Assembly: GCA_043736515.1 (NCBI GenBank)
Contig: JAYTCK010000010.1
Location: 1-35,500 of the forward strand
DNA length: 35,500 bases
Source of the DNA: MHLP01 sp043736515
GTDB taxonomy: Bacteria > Patescibacteriota > Minisyncoccia > Phycocordibacterales > UBA6899
Direction: 5' to 3'
The position numbers and the translations under genes are program-made. Below the pieces are notes generated by a model that saw nothing but the letters and a program-made list of their open reading frames with translations, had not been told where the DNA came from and searched no databases. Shown one piece after another: positions 1 through 5,969 of this stretch; the stretch's first letter is position 1, and every line of letters begins with the position of its first letter.

Positions 1-488
1 CACAGGCCTTCAATGAGTAGAATGCACGGGCCTTCTGGAATATTAATAACGTTATTAATTGGTTCGTGCAGCTTGCGTGAGTATTCAGGAAGACTGAGCT
101 CCTCGAGATCTCTAAATTTTTTTAGCATAACTTCGAGCGCTGCAACATCATATGTGTCGTTTCGGCCCTTCACTGATTTCAGTGTCCCTCCGACAGCGTG
201 GTGACTTTCGAGATAGTCATTGTGAAAATGAAATGCGTCTATAGAAATAGGATAGATTGGAATATGCGGATAGTGTTCTTTGGCGACGGCTTGAACAAGT
301 ACGGAAAGCAGTGATTTTCCTGCACCCGAAGGCCCGGCAATACCCACAATTCTCCGTGAATCTCCTGATTGAAAATATTCGTCTACGATATCCTTGGCAA
401 TTTTTACAACAAAATCTTTTTCAAAACTAGAAAAATTTGAAATATCAACGCATTGATCCGTAACGGTAACTTCCTTAGGAAAATTCAT
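1..488 (-). CDS. P-loop nucleoside/sugar kinase, uridine kinase/PRK family (C-terminus outside window)
   Basis: Reading from an ATG at 488 towards position 1, the frame stays open for 162 codons and leaves the window, so only the N-terminal part is visible. The protein starts MNFPKEVTVTD and has a strong Walker A motif, GIAGPSGAGKS, near residue 50. It is followed by an Asp in ISIDAFHFHNDY, as in uridine kinase, pantothenate kinase and phosphoribulokinase-like enzymes, where this Asp acts near the phosphate acceptor. Later come GRNDTYDVAALE and ILLIEG, the latter resembling the family's Walker B-like strand. These enzymes transfer the ATP gamma-phosphate to a nucleoside or sugar hydroxyl in the cytoplasm. 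The substrate cannot be fixed from this part: a PRK/uridine kinase-like assignment is firm, a specific name is not. It lies downstream of tRNA-Pro on the same strand. Confidence 0.85.
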   Translation of the reverse strand, partial: MNFPKEVTVTDQCVDISNFSSFEKDFVVKIAKDIVDEYFQSGDSRRIVGIAGPSGAGKSLLSVLVQAVAKEHYPHIPIYPISIDAFHFHNDYLESHHAVGGTLKSVKGRNDTYDVAALEVMLKKFRDLEELSLPEYSRKLHEPINNVINIPEGPCILLIEGL

Positions 489-522
489 AATGACACCTTT
501 TGCTGTGAACAACTATATCCTG

Positions 523-538
523 GTCGGGCTAGGCAGAA
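523..538 (-). repeat. 16-bp copy of the tRNA-Pro 3' end
   Basis: The 16 bp GTCGGGCTAGGCAGAA at 523-538 are identical to 662-677, which cover the end of the T-loop, the 3' T-stem, the acceptor arm and the discriminator of tRNA-Pro. The copy is in the same orientation, 139 bp beyond the tRNA 3' end. An inverted piece of the T-arm, TTCGATTCTGCC, lies between them at about 619-630. Duplication of a tRNA 3' end is the usual scar of site-specific integration, but no integrase is present in this short interval. Confidence 0.75.
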
Positions 539-662
539 CCTCGCCTTACTGGCGCAGTGCCCATTTCCCATTTTTTCAGATTAGTAAATCTTCAAAAATA
601 TGGGAAAAGGCTTCGATTCTGCCACGAAAGTACGCAGGTACTTTCTCAGCTCCTCCTTTCAG

Positions 663-733
663 TCGGGCTAGGCAGAATCGAACTGCCGCCGCATGCACCC
701 CATGCATGTAGACTACCACTATCCGATAGCCCG
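663..733 (-). tRNA. tRNA-Pro (anticodon GGG)
   Basis: Read on the minus strand, a 71-nt cloverleaf forms. The acceptor CGGGCTA pairs with TAGCCCG and the discriminator is A. The short D-arm uses two G.U pairs. The anticodon stem CATGC/GCATG closes loop ATGGGGT, giving anticodon GGG. The T-stem GGCAG/CTGCC closes loop TTCGATT. C1-G72 and A73 fit bacterial tRNA-Pro identity. CCA is not encoded. The weak D-stem and 4-nt variable loop are slightly unusual, but every other arm is intact. Confidence 0.88.
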
Positions 734-918
734 AGAATTATACAAACATTTCAAACTGCCGCCGCACTCCCGAATCGTAATATGTACACTTTCCTTACAG
801 GAACTGTACACCTTTTGGATATTTTCTACGTTCTCAATTCAGAACTCGAAACTATCTCAAAAGTTCTTGCGCTCTGGCTCCCATGCGGACATGGGTTCCC
901 AATGCCAGAGCTCACACC

Positions 919-1025
919 ATCCGATAGCCCGATATATGTAAACGTAACCGCTTTCTTGCTATTGTTTGTTGGTGCATGCACCCTAATTTTCTTTGGCATG
1001 CAGTCCACCGTATCCGATAGCCCGA
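919..1025 (-). repeat. Two partial copies of the tRNA-Pro 5' end
   Basis: The 14 bp ATCCGATAGCCCGA covering the tRNA-Pro 5' end (721-734) recur exactly at 919-932 and 1012-1025 in the same orientation. The 1012 copy also keeps decayed D-arm sequence and both anticodon-stem motifs (GCATGC twice), with a different insert replacing the anticodon loop. The 919 copy continues into a nested hairpin: arms GCTCTGGC/GCCAGAGC enclose CCCATG/CATGGG. Neither has a 3' half, so they are not working tRNAs. They are pseudo-tRNA pieces or parts of a larger structured transcript. Confidence 0.7.
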
Positions 1026-1068
1026 AGTGTTTCGAGTATAACAGAAATATCTAAAATTGCGACAAACC

Positions 1069-1224
1069 CCAACGCAGCTCTTGGGAGCGAGGATTTTCAC
1101 TTTTAAAAACATTACGCAGACCGGTTTGGCATGGTCCGCCGCTTTTGGCGGCAAACCGTCTCGAGTATAGTGGCGCTGCTCGCTGGGGCAGCGAACATGT
1201 GTTTTTTAAAGTGAAATCCGAACG
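1069..1224 (-). ncRNA. Structured element, copy 1 (candidate ncRNA/3'-UTR element)
   Basis: In the sense of the upstream minus-strand gene, the element begins 5 nt after that gene's stop codon. A near-perfect ~20-bp closing stem (1200-1219 with 1091-1111) encloses two hairpins. The first has CGCTGC/GCAGCG arms and a loop containing CCAGCG. The second has a CGGTTTG/CAAACCG stem holding CCGCC-AAAAGC-GGCGG and a 3' bulge ACCATGC. After the closing stem come CTCGC and a terminal hairpin GCTC-CCAA-GAGC (1077-1088). It matches copy 2 near 33.6 kb in order, loops and single-stranded motifs, while stem bases differ in compensating pairs. Function is unknown. Confidence 0.72.
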
Positions 1225-1656
1225 TTAGATCCCCTTGCAGTTTGCAGCAGGCGAGTACCCTCTCCCTTCAGCTTCTTCCTTGCTCTGAAACCAGACCTTA
1301 TTCCCCTCTTTAATTCGTTTTGCGCCAGAACACCAGGGTAGATGGTAAGTTTTTCCTGATTTTGACCCAACATACATACCCGAAACCACTCCGATCGGTG
1401 TTGAGGATTTTGGGTTTTGTGCCGTTTTGAGCGAGGGAACTGCCTCGGTTGCGGATGCTTGTTGAAAGGGCACGCTCGTTACCGAAAGCTCGTTTTTAGC
1501 CAGAGTATCTTGGGCAGAAAGCCTACCGAGCACGAACGAACCGCTTCCAACAAGCAAAATAAGTAGTGCCATAAAGACATCTTTGGGTAGGTCGGGGCTA
1601 TGTACAAGTCGGGATAACAAGGACTTGATTTTATTTGATGCATCTGTTAATCTCAT
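1225..1656 (-). CDS. Membrane-anchored protein with Ada-like metal-binding domain
   Basis: This 143-residue protein has one membrane segment at about residues 28-46 (DVFMALLILLVGSGSFVLG). A low-complexity linker follows. The C-terminal domain, about residues 94-143, carries GSKSGKTYHLPWCSGAKRI and ends in AANCKGI. That pattern resembles the metal-binding fold of the Ada DNA-repair protein, which also occurs in small exported proteins, but only two Cys (WCSG and NCKG) and one His are evident, so metal binding is uncertain. The domain probably faces outside the cell. An ATG at 1656 is chosen: a TATAAA -10 box lies 8 nt upstream, suggesting a leaderless mRNA. It is divergent from rpmA, and structured element 1 begins 5 nt after its stop. 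Biological role unknown. Confidence 0.82.
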   Translation of the reverse strand: MRLTDASNKIKSLLSRLVHSPDLPKDVFMALLILLVGSGSFVLGRLSAQDTLAKNELSVTSVPFQQASATEAVPSLKTAQNPKSSTPIGVVSGMYVGSKSGKTYHLPWCSGAKRIKEGNKVWFQSKEEAEGRGYSPAANCKGI

Positions 1657-1664
1657 GGGACCAA

Positions 1665-1670
1665 TTTATA
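1665..1670 (-). promoter_or_regulatory. -10 box of the Ada-like gene (leaderless start)
   Basis: On the minus strand TATAAA stands 8 nt before the ATG at 1656 with no Shine-Dalgarno between, so transcription would start at or next to the start codon. Confidence 0.5.
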
Positions 1671-1697
1671 CACGCATATTACGCATATCCACCGACT

Positions 1698-1970
1698 ATG
1701 GCAACTAAAAAATCAGGAGGTTCAACAAAAAATAACCGAGACTCACAACCAAAATACCTAGGCACCAAACTTCACGATGGTGAGGCTACAGGTATTGGTA
1801 TGATCATCGTTCGCCAGCGCGGCACACGCATTGTCCCCGGCGCAAACGTCAAAGTCGGCAAAGATCACACGCTCTACGCGGCAAAGGCAGGAACTGTGAA
1901 GTATAAGACTGTGCGCAAGACCCGTTTCGACGGCCGCATGGTTACAAGGAAGATGGCAAGTGTTGCATAA
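1698..1970 (+). CDS. rpmA: 50S ribosomal protein L27
   Basis: Ninety residues beginning MATKKSGGSTKNNRDSQPKY and continuing LGTKLHDGEATGIGMIIVRQRG. This is the L27 signature and the protein has the usual family length. L27 sits near the peptidyl-transferase centre of the large subunit, where its basic N-terminal arm contacts the P-site tRNA. The frame is open further upstream, but homology places the start at 1698. No Firmicutes-type cleavable N-terminal extension is present. The gene is divergent from the Ada-like gene (41 bp between start codons) and convergent with rplI, sharing a terminator. Confidence 0.97.
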   Translation: MATKKSGGSTKNNRDSQPKYLGTKLHDGEATGIGMIIVRQRGTRIVPGANVKVGKDHTLYAAKAGTVKYKTVRKTRFDGRMVTRKMASVA

Positions 1971-2014
1971 TACAGTCAAGTCACAGGTTGTAAGCAGTAA
2001 GTTTTGAGTAAAAG

Positions 2015-2041
2015 AAAAACATCCACAACGTGGATGTTTTT
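2015..2041. terminator. Bidirectional terminator between rpmA and rplI
   Basis: The hairpin AACATCCA/TGGATGTT is flanked by an A-run on the left and a T-run on the right, so it can end transcription from both convergent ribosomal protein genes. Confidence 0.85.
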
Positions 2042-2085
2042 CGCTTGTGACTTGATTCTTGAAACTTGGAGCTACAAACTTGTAA

Positions 2086-2529
2086 CTATTCTGCTTCAAT
2101 GACAACCTTAAATTCAGCACTCTTCTCCCCTACCATAGCGGAAACGGTGAATTCTCCAACTGCTTTGAGTGGTTTCTCAAGATCGATGTGCTGTGCTTCG
2201 AGAGCGGCGCCAATCGCCTTGCCAAGCTCGGTAGCGAGGTCATCCCTTGTAACTCCGGCATAGAGACTTCCCTCTTCATTCGCAGCGCGCTTGAGTGTGA
2301 TGACTGCACCGGTAACGCCCACTAATGCTCTTTCGAGCAACGCAGTCTGGCGAACATTCTCGGCCGCTCGTTTCGCCTCAAGTGAATGTACGCGCTTTTC
2401 GTTGGACTTGGTAACTGCCTCACCGAGCCCTTGAGCGAGGAGGAAGTTGCGGGCATAGCCTGGAGCAACGTCAACGACGTCATATTTTTTCCCAACCTTG
2501 GGAACGTTTGATAGAAGTATAACTTTCAT
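2086..2529 (-). CDS. rplI: 50S ribosomal protein L9
   Basis: This 147-residue protein starts MKVILLSNVPKVGKKYDVVD and carries the VAPGYARNFLLAQGLGEAVT stretch of the L9 N-terminal domain, which binds 23S rRNA. An Ala/Glu-rich central helix (about 40-75) follows, then the C-terminal domain (GEFTVSAMVGEKSAEFKVVIEAE). Length is close to the usual 148-150. L9 bridges to the neighbouring ribosome and helps maintain reading frame. The ATG at 2529 agrees with the family start; no clear Shine-Dalgarno is visible. Confidence 0.96.
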   Translation of the reverse strand: MKVILLSNVPKVGKKYDVVDVAPGYARNFLLAQGLGEAVTKSNEKRVHSLEAKRAAENVRQTALLERALVGVTGAVITLKRAANEEGSLYAGVTRDDLATELGKAIGAALEAQHIDLEKPLKAVGEFTVSAMVGEKSAEFKVVIEAE

Positions 2530-2649
2530 AGAAATACGTATTTAGTTCGTATAAGACATCCTTATGGCTGGAAGCATTCAGGTAAATAGATCGGAGTTGA
2601 CCTAACTGTGCGGCTTATTATACGGATTAGCTTTAAAATGGCAAGGAGT

Positions 2650-2678
2650 TTGACACTTCATAAAATATTATGTATTTT
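2650..2678 (+). promoter_or_regulatory. Sigma70-like promoter of the 2706 gene
   Basis: TTGACA at 2650-2655 is a perfect -35 box; 17 bp later stands TATTTT (2673-2678), a weaker -10. A Shine-Dalgarno-like CAGGGAG follows at 2694-2700, then ATG at 2706. Confidence 0.6.
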
Positions 2679-2705
2679 AACATTAGATATTCCCAGGGAG
2701 CTCTC

Positions 2706-3314
2706 ATGAGTGAAATGCTAATCGTTCTTCTCATTGTTACCCTAGTAGCAATGTGGTGGGTATACACAACATTTTCTCAGGCTTTTGCTTTGCGCGCATT
2801 CCTTCTCGAGGTATATGCGAGTATTCTCTCTTTTGAATGGAAGCCGAGTGAAGAAATTGGTAAGCGTATTAATGCTTCAAAAAACGAGAAGATAAGGCAT
2901 TATGTTGATACGTACCATAACACCTCTTCTATTCACGAAGACCGGGAGTCACGTTGCAAATTACTTGCGATTCATGTCACTCCCTTACTTGTAAAAAGAG
3001 GAATGGCTGAAGTACATTGTGAAGCGGCAACCAAAGAGTGGTGTGACGAAAACGCCCCACTCCTCCGCGAACTGAGTCAAGAAGAGATTGATGGGTATAT
3101 TAAGAAAAGCAAGGGAATCGAAGCAAATCTTAGCCTTGATCATGTTTTGCCGGATGAGATTCGAAAAGAGCTTCTCGAACTGGATAAAACGATTGCTCGG
3201 ATTGGCCTTTATGACATTGTACTCGTAAAAAAGAAGCCTGGCGGAAGGCGTCCTCCGAAGTGGAGTCTAAAAACAAAAATGGCACATGGCGATATGCAAG
3301 GAATTAGGGCGTAA
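2706..3314 (+). CDS. Hypothetical protein with N-terminal membrane anchor
   Basis: About 202 residues starting MSEMLIVLLIVTLVAMWWVY, a single membrane helix with a very short outside end. The rest (about 35-202) is charged and soluble, with many Glu/Lys and several Cys and Trp. It includes HVTPLLVKRGMAEVHCEAAT and ends in a basic stretch, KKPGGRRPPKWSLKTK. I do not recognise the family. The frame opens 36 nt earlier, but 2706 is preferred because GGGAG lies 5 nt before it and a TTGACA promoter precedes it. A terminator follows directly, so the gene is probably monocistronic. Confidence 0.75.
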   Translation: MSEMLIVLLIVTLVAMWWVYTTFSQAFALRAFLLEVYASILSFEWKPSEEIGKRINASKNEKIRHYVDTYHNTSSIHEDRESRCKLLAIHVTPLLVKRGMAEVHCEAATKEWCDENAPLLRELSQEEIDGYIKKSKGIEANLSLDHVLPDEIRKELLELDKTIARIGLYDIVLVKKKPGGRRPPKWSLKTKMAHGDMQGIRA

Positions 3315-3322
3315 GAAAACAA

Positions 3323-3346
3323 AAGCGGACAATAATCCGCTTTTTA
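3323..3346 (+). terminator. Intrinsic terminator after the 2706 gene
   Basis: AAGCGGA and TCCGCTT form a 7-bp stem with a 6-nt loop, followed by TTT; it begins 8 nt after the stop codon. Confidence 0.85.
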
Positions 3347-3351
3347 TGGCT

Positions 3352-3548
3352 TCCGAAAGGAGTCGAAAGGATATTCATTATCGAGTCTTCGAGATTGAAT
3401 ATCACCTGCGGCGGTAAGTCATGCCACGCAAAGCCGTGGCACCTTGGCTGACTTTTTCGTATAGGTATCCGCCACCGCGGATTCAATGCACGACTCGCCT
3501 TCATCGCAGGAGCCTCTGAAGACGATCTCGAATAGCCGAGACTCCTGC
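3352..3548 (+). ncRNA. Structured element 3, related to copies 1 and 2
   Basis: In the + sense, GAGTCG (3360-3365) pairs with CGACTC (3491-3496) and encloses three hairpins. The first is GATATTCA/TGAATATC (3370-3403). The second has stem AGTCA/TGACT holding TGCCACG-CAAAGC-CGTGGCA with 3' bulge CCTTGGC (3417-3453). The third is ATCCGC/GCGGAT (3467-3482). The closing arm leads through CTCGC to a terminal hairpin CAGGAG/CTCCTG with an inner TCTCG/CGAGA stem (3507-3547). The 16-nt CCACG-CAAAGC-CGTGG hairpin is identical to that in copy 2, and the order of parts is the same. It lies just after a terminator, so it needs its own transcription if it is an RNA. No protein-coding signal was found here. 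Confidence 0.6.
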
Positions 3549-3685
3549 CTACTAAGTTCTTACTGCAACAAGCTCTACCATTCCATTTTTCTAAAAAAAA
3601 CCACAGTGGGGAAGAAAATTTCTACTATTGCCAATTAAAATATGTGTGATACTGTGCAAATAGATACAAAAGCACAGAGGTTGGT

Positions 3686-4018
3686 GTGTCAAAAAACATA
3701 ATATGCCCGCAGAAGGAAGATCGCGTACAGCGACTTATGAAAATAGTCACGTTTTTAAACCTAGAGTCAGAAGAACTTAATTCTGACAAACCATTTATTT
3801 CAAAAGTTCTGCACGTCGATGAGATTGAAAAGGCAACTGGACTCACAAACATCTCCAACACTGAGCTAGAAAAATCTGCTCAACGATGCAGCACAAAAAA
3901 ACTCAAGGCGACAGCTTGGGACGGACGTTTTCTGGAATACACTGGAAGTACCAACGTTACATTCACGCCACGCCAGAAAAAGCCGCGGGGCTTTGAATTA
4001 AGAGTCACCCGGCTCTGA
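3686..4018 (+). CDS. Hypothetical small protein
   Basis: An open frame of 110 codons starts at GTG 3686, with AGAGG 5 nt upstream as a possible Shine-Dalgarno, and ends just before a terminator. The product starts MSKNIICPQKEDRVQRLMKI. It is mixed in charge, has no membrane segment, and ends in a basic stretch (TPRQKKPRGFELRVTRL). I recognise no domain. A reverse-strand frame overlaps part of it but has no start signal. The terminator and ribosome-binding site support this reading; it could still be spurious. Confidence 0.5.
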   Translation: MSKNIICPQKEDRVQRLMKIVTFLNLESEELNSDKPFISKVLHVDEIEKATGLTNISNTELEKSAQRCSTKKLKATAWDGRFLEYTGSTNVTFTPRQKKPRGFELRVTRL

Positions 4019-4020
4019 CA

Positions 4021-4042
4021 AAGCCCTTCTGGGGCTTTTTTG
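4021..4042 (+). terminator. Intrinsic terminator
   Basis: AAGCCC/GGGCTT stem with a short loop followed by six T residues, directly after the stop codon at 4018. Confidence 0.8.
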
Positions 4043-4098
4043 TTTACCATTTCTTTTTTACATGAATTCAAGTAGTATTCCACTGTTCCCACTCACCT

Positions 4099-4180
4099 GC
4101 CCAGGTGGCGTAATTGGTAGCCGCGCCAGTCTTAGGAACTGGTCTCGCAAGAGGTGGAGGTTCAAGTCCTCTCCTGGGCA
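4099..4180 (+). tRNA. tRNA-Leu (anticodon TAG)
   Basis: Acceptor GCCCAGG pairs with CCTGGGC, discriminator A. D-arm is GCG/CGC with loop TAATTGGTAGC. The anticodon stem CCAGT/ACTGG closes loop CTTAGGA, giving anticodon TAG. A long variable arm (CTC GCAA GAG) marks a class II tRNA. The T-arm is GGAGG/CCTCT with loop TTCAAGT. The 82-nt length fits tRNA-Leu. CCA is not encoded. Its last 16 bp before the discriminator recur at 5536-5551, marking an insertion at its 3' end. Confidence 0.95.
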
Positions 4181-5340
4181 CAAGAAGGAACGTTCGCAAA
4201 ATGGGTCGGAGAAAAATCGTATCGCAAAGCGATACGGCGACAATCCGAAATCCGTTCGCCCTTTGCAGCAAGGGCGAAATCCCATAAATCCCCCCAGTGT
4301 ATGGAAACTGATTTGTCCTGAATTGTGGGGTTAGAGCCGATAGACTGAAAAAACTTCTTCCACTCCTCGTGATTGGAAGTTTTTTCTATTTCCCCAGCTC
4401 TCTGTAGGGATGAAACGAAAGCACGCAAGGGTTCGACCCAATTCTTTCTCTGTTGTCCAACATCCTTAAAACTTTCCTCAAATTTGGCTTTTTGGCGAAG
4501 GAGTACGTCTTTGCGTTCCAGATATGTCCCGCGCTCAATATCCCCATCAAGATAGACCGACACCAACTTATCGAGCTTCTCCTTCGATTCAGAAAGTTTC
4601 GTTTTAAGGTTTTGGGCAACACTTCCTCTCGCGGATATATCCTCATGCTCCCATACGCTAATCTGCTTCTCCATCTCCGCAATCTCCGCGAGAGGAAACG
4701 ACACTGATTGAAGCAGTGCATGCAACTGTGTGGCGAGTGCTTCCTCTCGTATGTATGGCTGTGCGCACACTCCACCTTTCTTGGTACAGCGATAGTATGT
4801 ATATCTCGTACCCCATCTATTGGTCGCATACTGCGCCGTAATCGCACAGCCACACTCGCCACACGTTGCAAAGCCCGTGAATGCAAAAGGAAGTGCGAGC
4901 TTCGACTTTCGTGGTTTCTTGCGCGCCATGAGCACTTTCTGCACTGCTTCAAACAGTGTCGGAGAAAGAATTGGTGCAAAGTTTCCGTTGTACCATTCGC
5001 CAAGATGTTTGATGAAGCCGATGTATGCACGATTCGACAACATCTTCACAACGGAAACTTTGGCAAGTGGCGTACCTTTTCTCTGCACCACACCATGGAG
5101 AGCCAGAAATTGTGCAAGGGAGACGAGTGTGTGGGTACCCTTGGCGTATTCCTCGAATGCACGCTCGATAACCCGCGATTTCACTGGGTCAGGCTCGATG
5201 TTGCGTGTTTTGACATTATTCACATAGCCAAGTGGCGCCAGTGTGAGCCACTCTCCCTTGCGCAATTTCTGGCGGATACCACGCTTCACATTTTCCACCA
5301 GATTGTCAGAAAAATACTTGCTTTGAGCGGGGGTGCCTGA
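4162..5340 (-). pseudogene. Large serine recombinase lacking the catalytic resolvase domain
   Basis: The open frame runs from just after a TGA near 5341 to a stop at 4162 inside tRNA-Leu. It starts within the linker (SKYFSDNLVENVKRGIRQKL). Next come the recombinase DNA-binding domain with LGYVNN, a zinc ribbon (CGEC near residue 146, then RC...GVC near 171-178 counted from GTG 5298), a coiled coil (about 190-265) and a C-terminal tail. The N-terminal resolvase domain, about 140 residues with the catalytic Ser, is missing, and a strong hairpin and a structured element stand where it should be. Such proteins normally integrate and excise mobile DNA; this one cannot cut DNA alone. The last ~35 codons lie over element D and the tRNA end and are probably not native. 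Either a dead remnant, or retained as a DNA-binding protein. Confidence 0.85.
4185..4278 (+). ncRNA. Structured element D at the tRNA-Leu side of the island
   Basis: TCGGA/TCCGA (4206-4210, 4244-4248) enclose the hairpin CGTATCG-CAAAG-CGATACG (4218-4236). A second perfect 9-bp hairpin, TTCGCCCTT/AAGGGCGAA, follows (4255-4278). It begins near AACGTTCG, which also stands at the start of copy 1. The CAAAG(C) loop links it to the other elements, but the closing stem is short and the CTCGC tail is absent, so membership is tentative. It overlaps the recombinase C-terminal codons on the other strand. Confidence 0.4.
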
Positions 5341-5395
5341 GTGTCATTCCACATTCCTCTCGAAATAGGTTCGTGCAAACAGAAGCAAAAGAGCA

Positions 5396-5434
5396 CAAAA
5401 TAAAATAACCGCTTCAGGCGGTTATTTTATTTTG
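5396..5434. terminator. 17-bp hairpin, probably a bidirectional terminator
   Basis: A perfect 17-bp stem (5396-5412 with 5418-5434) around a 5-nt loop has a GC core and A/T-rich ends that would give T-runs in both directions. It lies 5' of the truncated recombinase frame, where the resolvase domain would be expected. Confidence 0.65.
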
Positions 5435-5435
5435 T

Positions 5436-5551
5436 CCCAGAGAAGTGCCCTGCGGCACTTCGCGAGAGGACTTGAAGACCTTGGTGATGTTTTGGCTTTG
5501 CAAAACCAAAAAGGGGTACCGTCCCCGTAGGGGAAAAGTCCTCTCCTGGGC
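5436..5551 (-). ncRNA. Structured element C at the distal end of the island
   Basis: In the minus sense, CTGGG/CCCAG forms an outer stem and AAGTCCTCTC/GAGAGGACTT (5536-5545, 5464-5473) a 10-bp stem, both built from tRNA-Leu 3'-end sequence. Inside are a GGGG/CCCC hairpin with two possible partners and GTTTTG-CAAAGC-CAAAAC (5489-5506), followed by ATCACCAAGG. The stem leads through CTCGC to the terminal hairpin AAGTGCC/GGCACTT (5443-5460). The order (closing stem, CAAAGC hairpin, ACCAAG, CTCGC, terminal hairpin) matches copies 1 and 2. Its arms double as the att-like repeat. Confidence 0.55.
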
Positions 5552-5625
5552 TAACCAAATGCTTTAGTGACTCGTGACCATATCCTTTCTGTACATCTTT
5601 CACCCCAACCCCAAACCCATCCTGC

Positions 5626-5631
5626 TATAAT
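5626..5631 (+). promoter_or_regulatory. -10 box 6 nt before the 5638 start (leaderless)
   Basis: A perfect TATAAT ends 6 nt before the ATG at 5638, leaving no room for a Shine-Dalgarno. Confidence 0.55.
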
Positions 5632-5637
5632 ACCAAC

Positions 5638-5967
5638 ATGACCAAAAAAGGAATCTCGAGTGGAGTAGCGCACCCAATCCCCGCTGATCTGAAAAAAGCC
5701 CTTCTCTCTGACAAGGCCGCATTCATAAAATGGGAAGATATTACACCTCTTGCCCGCAATGAGTGGATTTGCTGGGTTCTGGCAGTTAAAACCACGAAGA
5801 CAAGGCGAGAGCATGTTGAACGCGTATGTTCGGAGCTAAAGGAAGGTAAGCGCCGCCCCTGTTGTTGGATAGGCTGCACCCACCGCACAGACAAAAAGAT
5901 AAGCCCCACCCAGAAATTTATGCTAGATAAACACTCTAAAAAAGGGCACAGGCCCGCAATACAATAA
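5638..5967 (+). CDS. YdeI/OmpD-associated (OmdA) family protein
   Basis: A 109-residue protein whose N-terminal part, HPIPADLKKALLSDKAAFIKWEDI followed by LARNEWICWV and KTRREHVERVCSELKEGKR, follows the pattern of the YdeI/OmdA family. That family has an Ile/Val-Pro-x-Asp-Leu opening, a helix with an aromatic residue, and a C-terminal R-I/V-x-x-x-x-x-L-x-x-G-R/K-R region. The family's biochemical role is unknown, although some members were linked to bacteriocin tolerance. The C-terminal tail is basic, with Cys pairs (RRPCCWIGCTHR) that could bind metal. It is preceded by a consensus -10 box and lies next to the tRNA-Leu island. Confidence 0.75.
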   Translation: MTKKGISSGVAHPIPADLKKALLSDKAAFIKWEDITPLARNEWICWVLAVKTTKTRREHVERVCSELKEGKRRPCCWIGCTHRTDKKISPTQKFMLDKHSKKGHRPAIQ

Positions 5968-5969
5968 AC

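Larger units (their letters stand above)
4164..5551. mobile_element. Remnant integrated island at tRNA-Leu with att-like direct repeats
   Basis: The 16 bp AAGTCCTCTCCTGGGC at 4164-4179 (tRNA-Leu 3' end) recur exactly at 5536-5551. The 1.37 kb between them contain only the truncated serine recombinase, a strong hairpin and two structured elements. This is the layout of an element integrated at a tRNA 3' end that has since lost its cargo and catalytic domain. Serine recombinases usually do not use tRNA genes, so the original integrase may have been a different enzyme. Confidence 0.7.

Noticed and set aside
490..1154. Several overlapping open frames on both strands (up to 165 codons)
   Set aside because: They run through an intact tRNA and tRNA-like repeats, have no ribosome site and no recognisable protein pattern.
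1091..1219. Simple intrinsic terminator for the 1225-1656 gene
   Set aside because: The closing stem spans about 130 nt with conserved internal hairpins; a terminator would need only a short stem and T-run. Termination may still be one of its effects.
1069..1228. attC site of an integron (imperfect palindrome with GTTAGAT at one end)
   Set aside because: The second copy lacks a proper GTTRRRY end, the fold is branched rather than a simple bulged hairpin, and there is no integron integrase or cassette array in the window.
4162..4280. Native C-terminus of the serine recombinase
   Set aside because: The last codons lie on structured element D and on the tRNA-Leu gene itself, so the tail is probably read-through of non-coding sequence created by the insertion.
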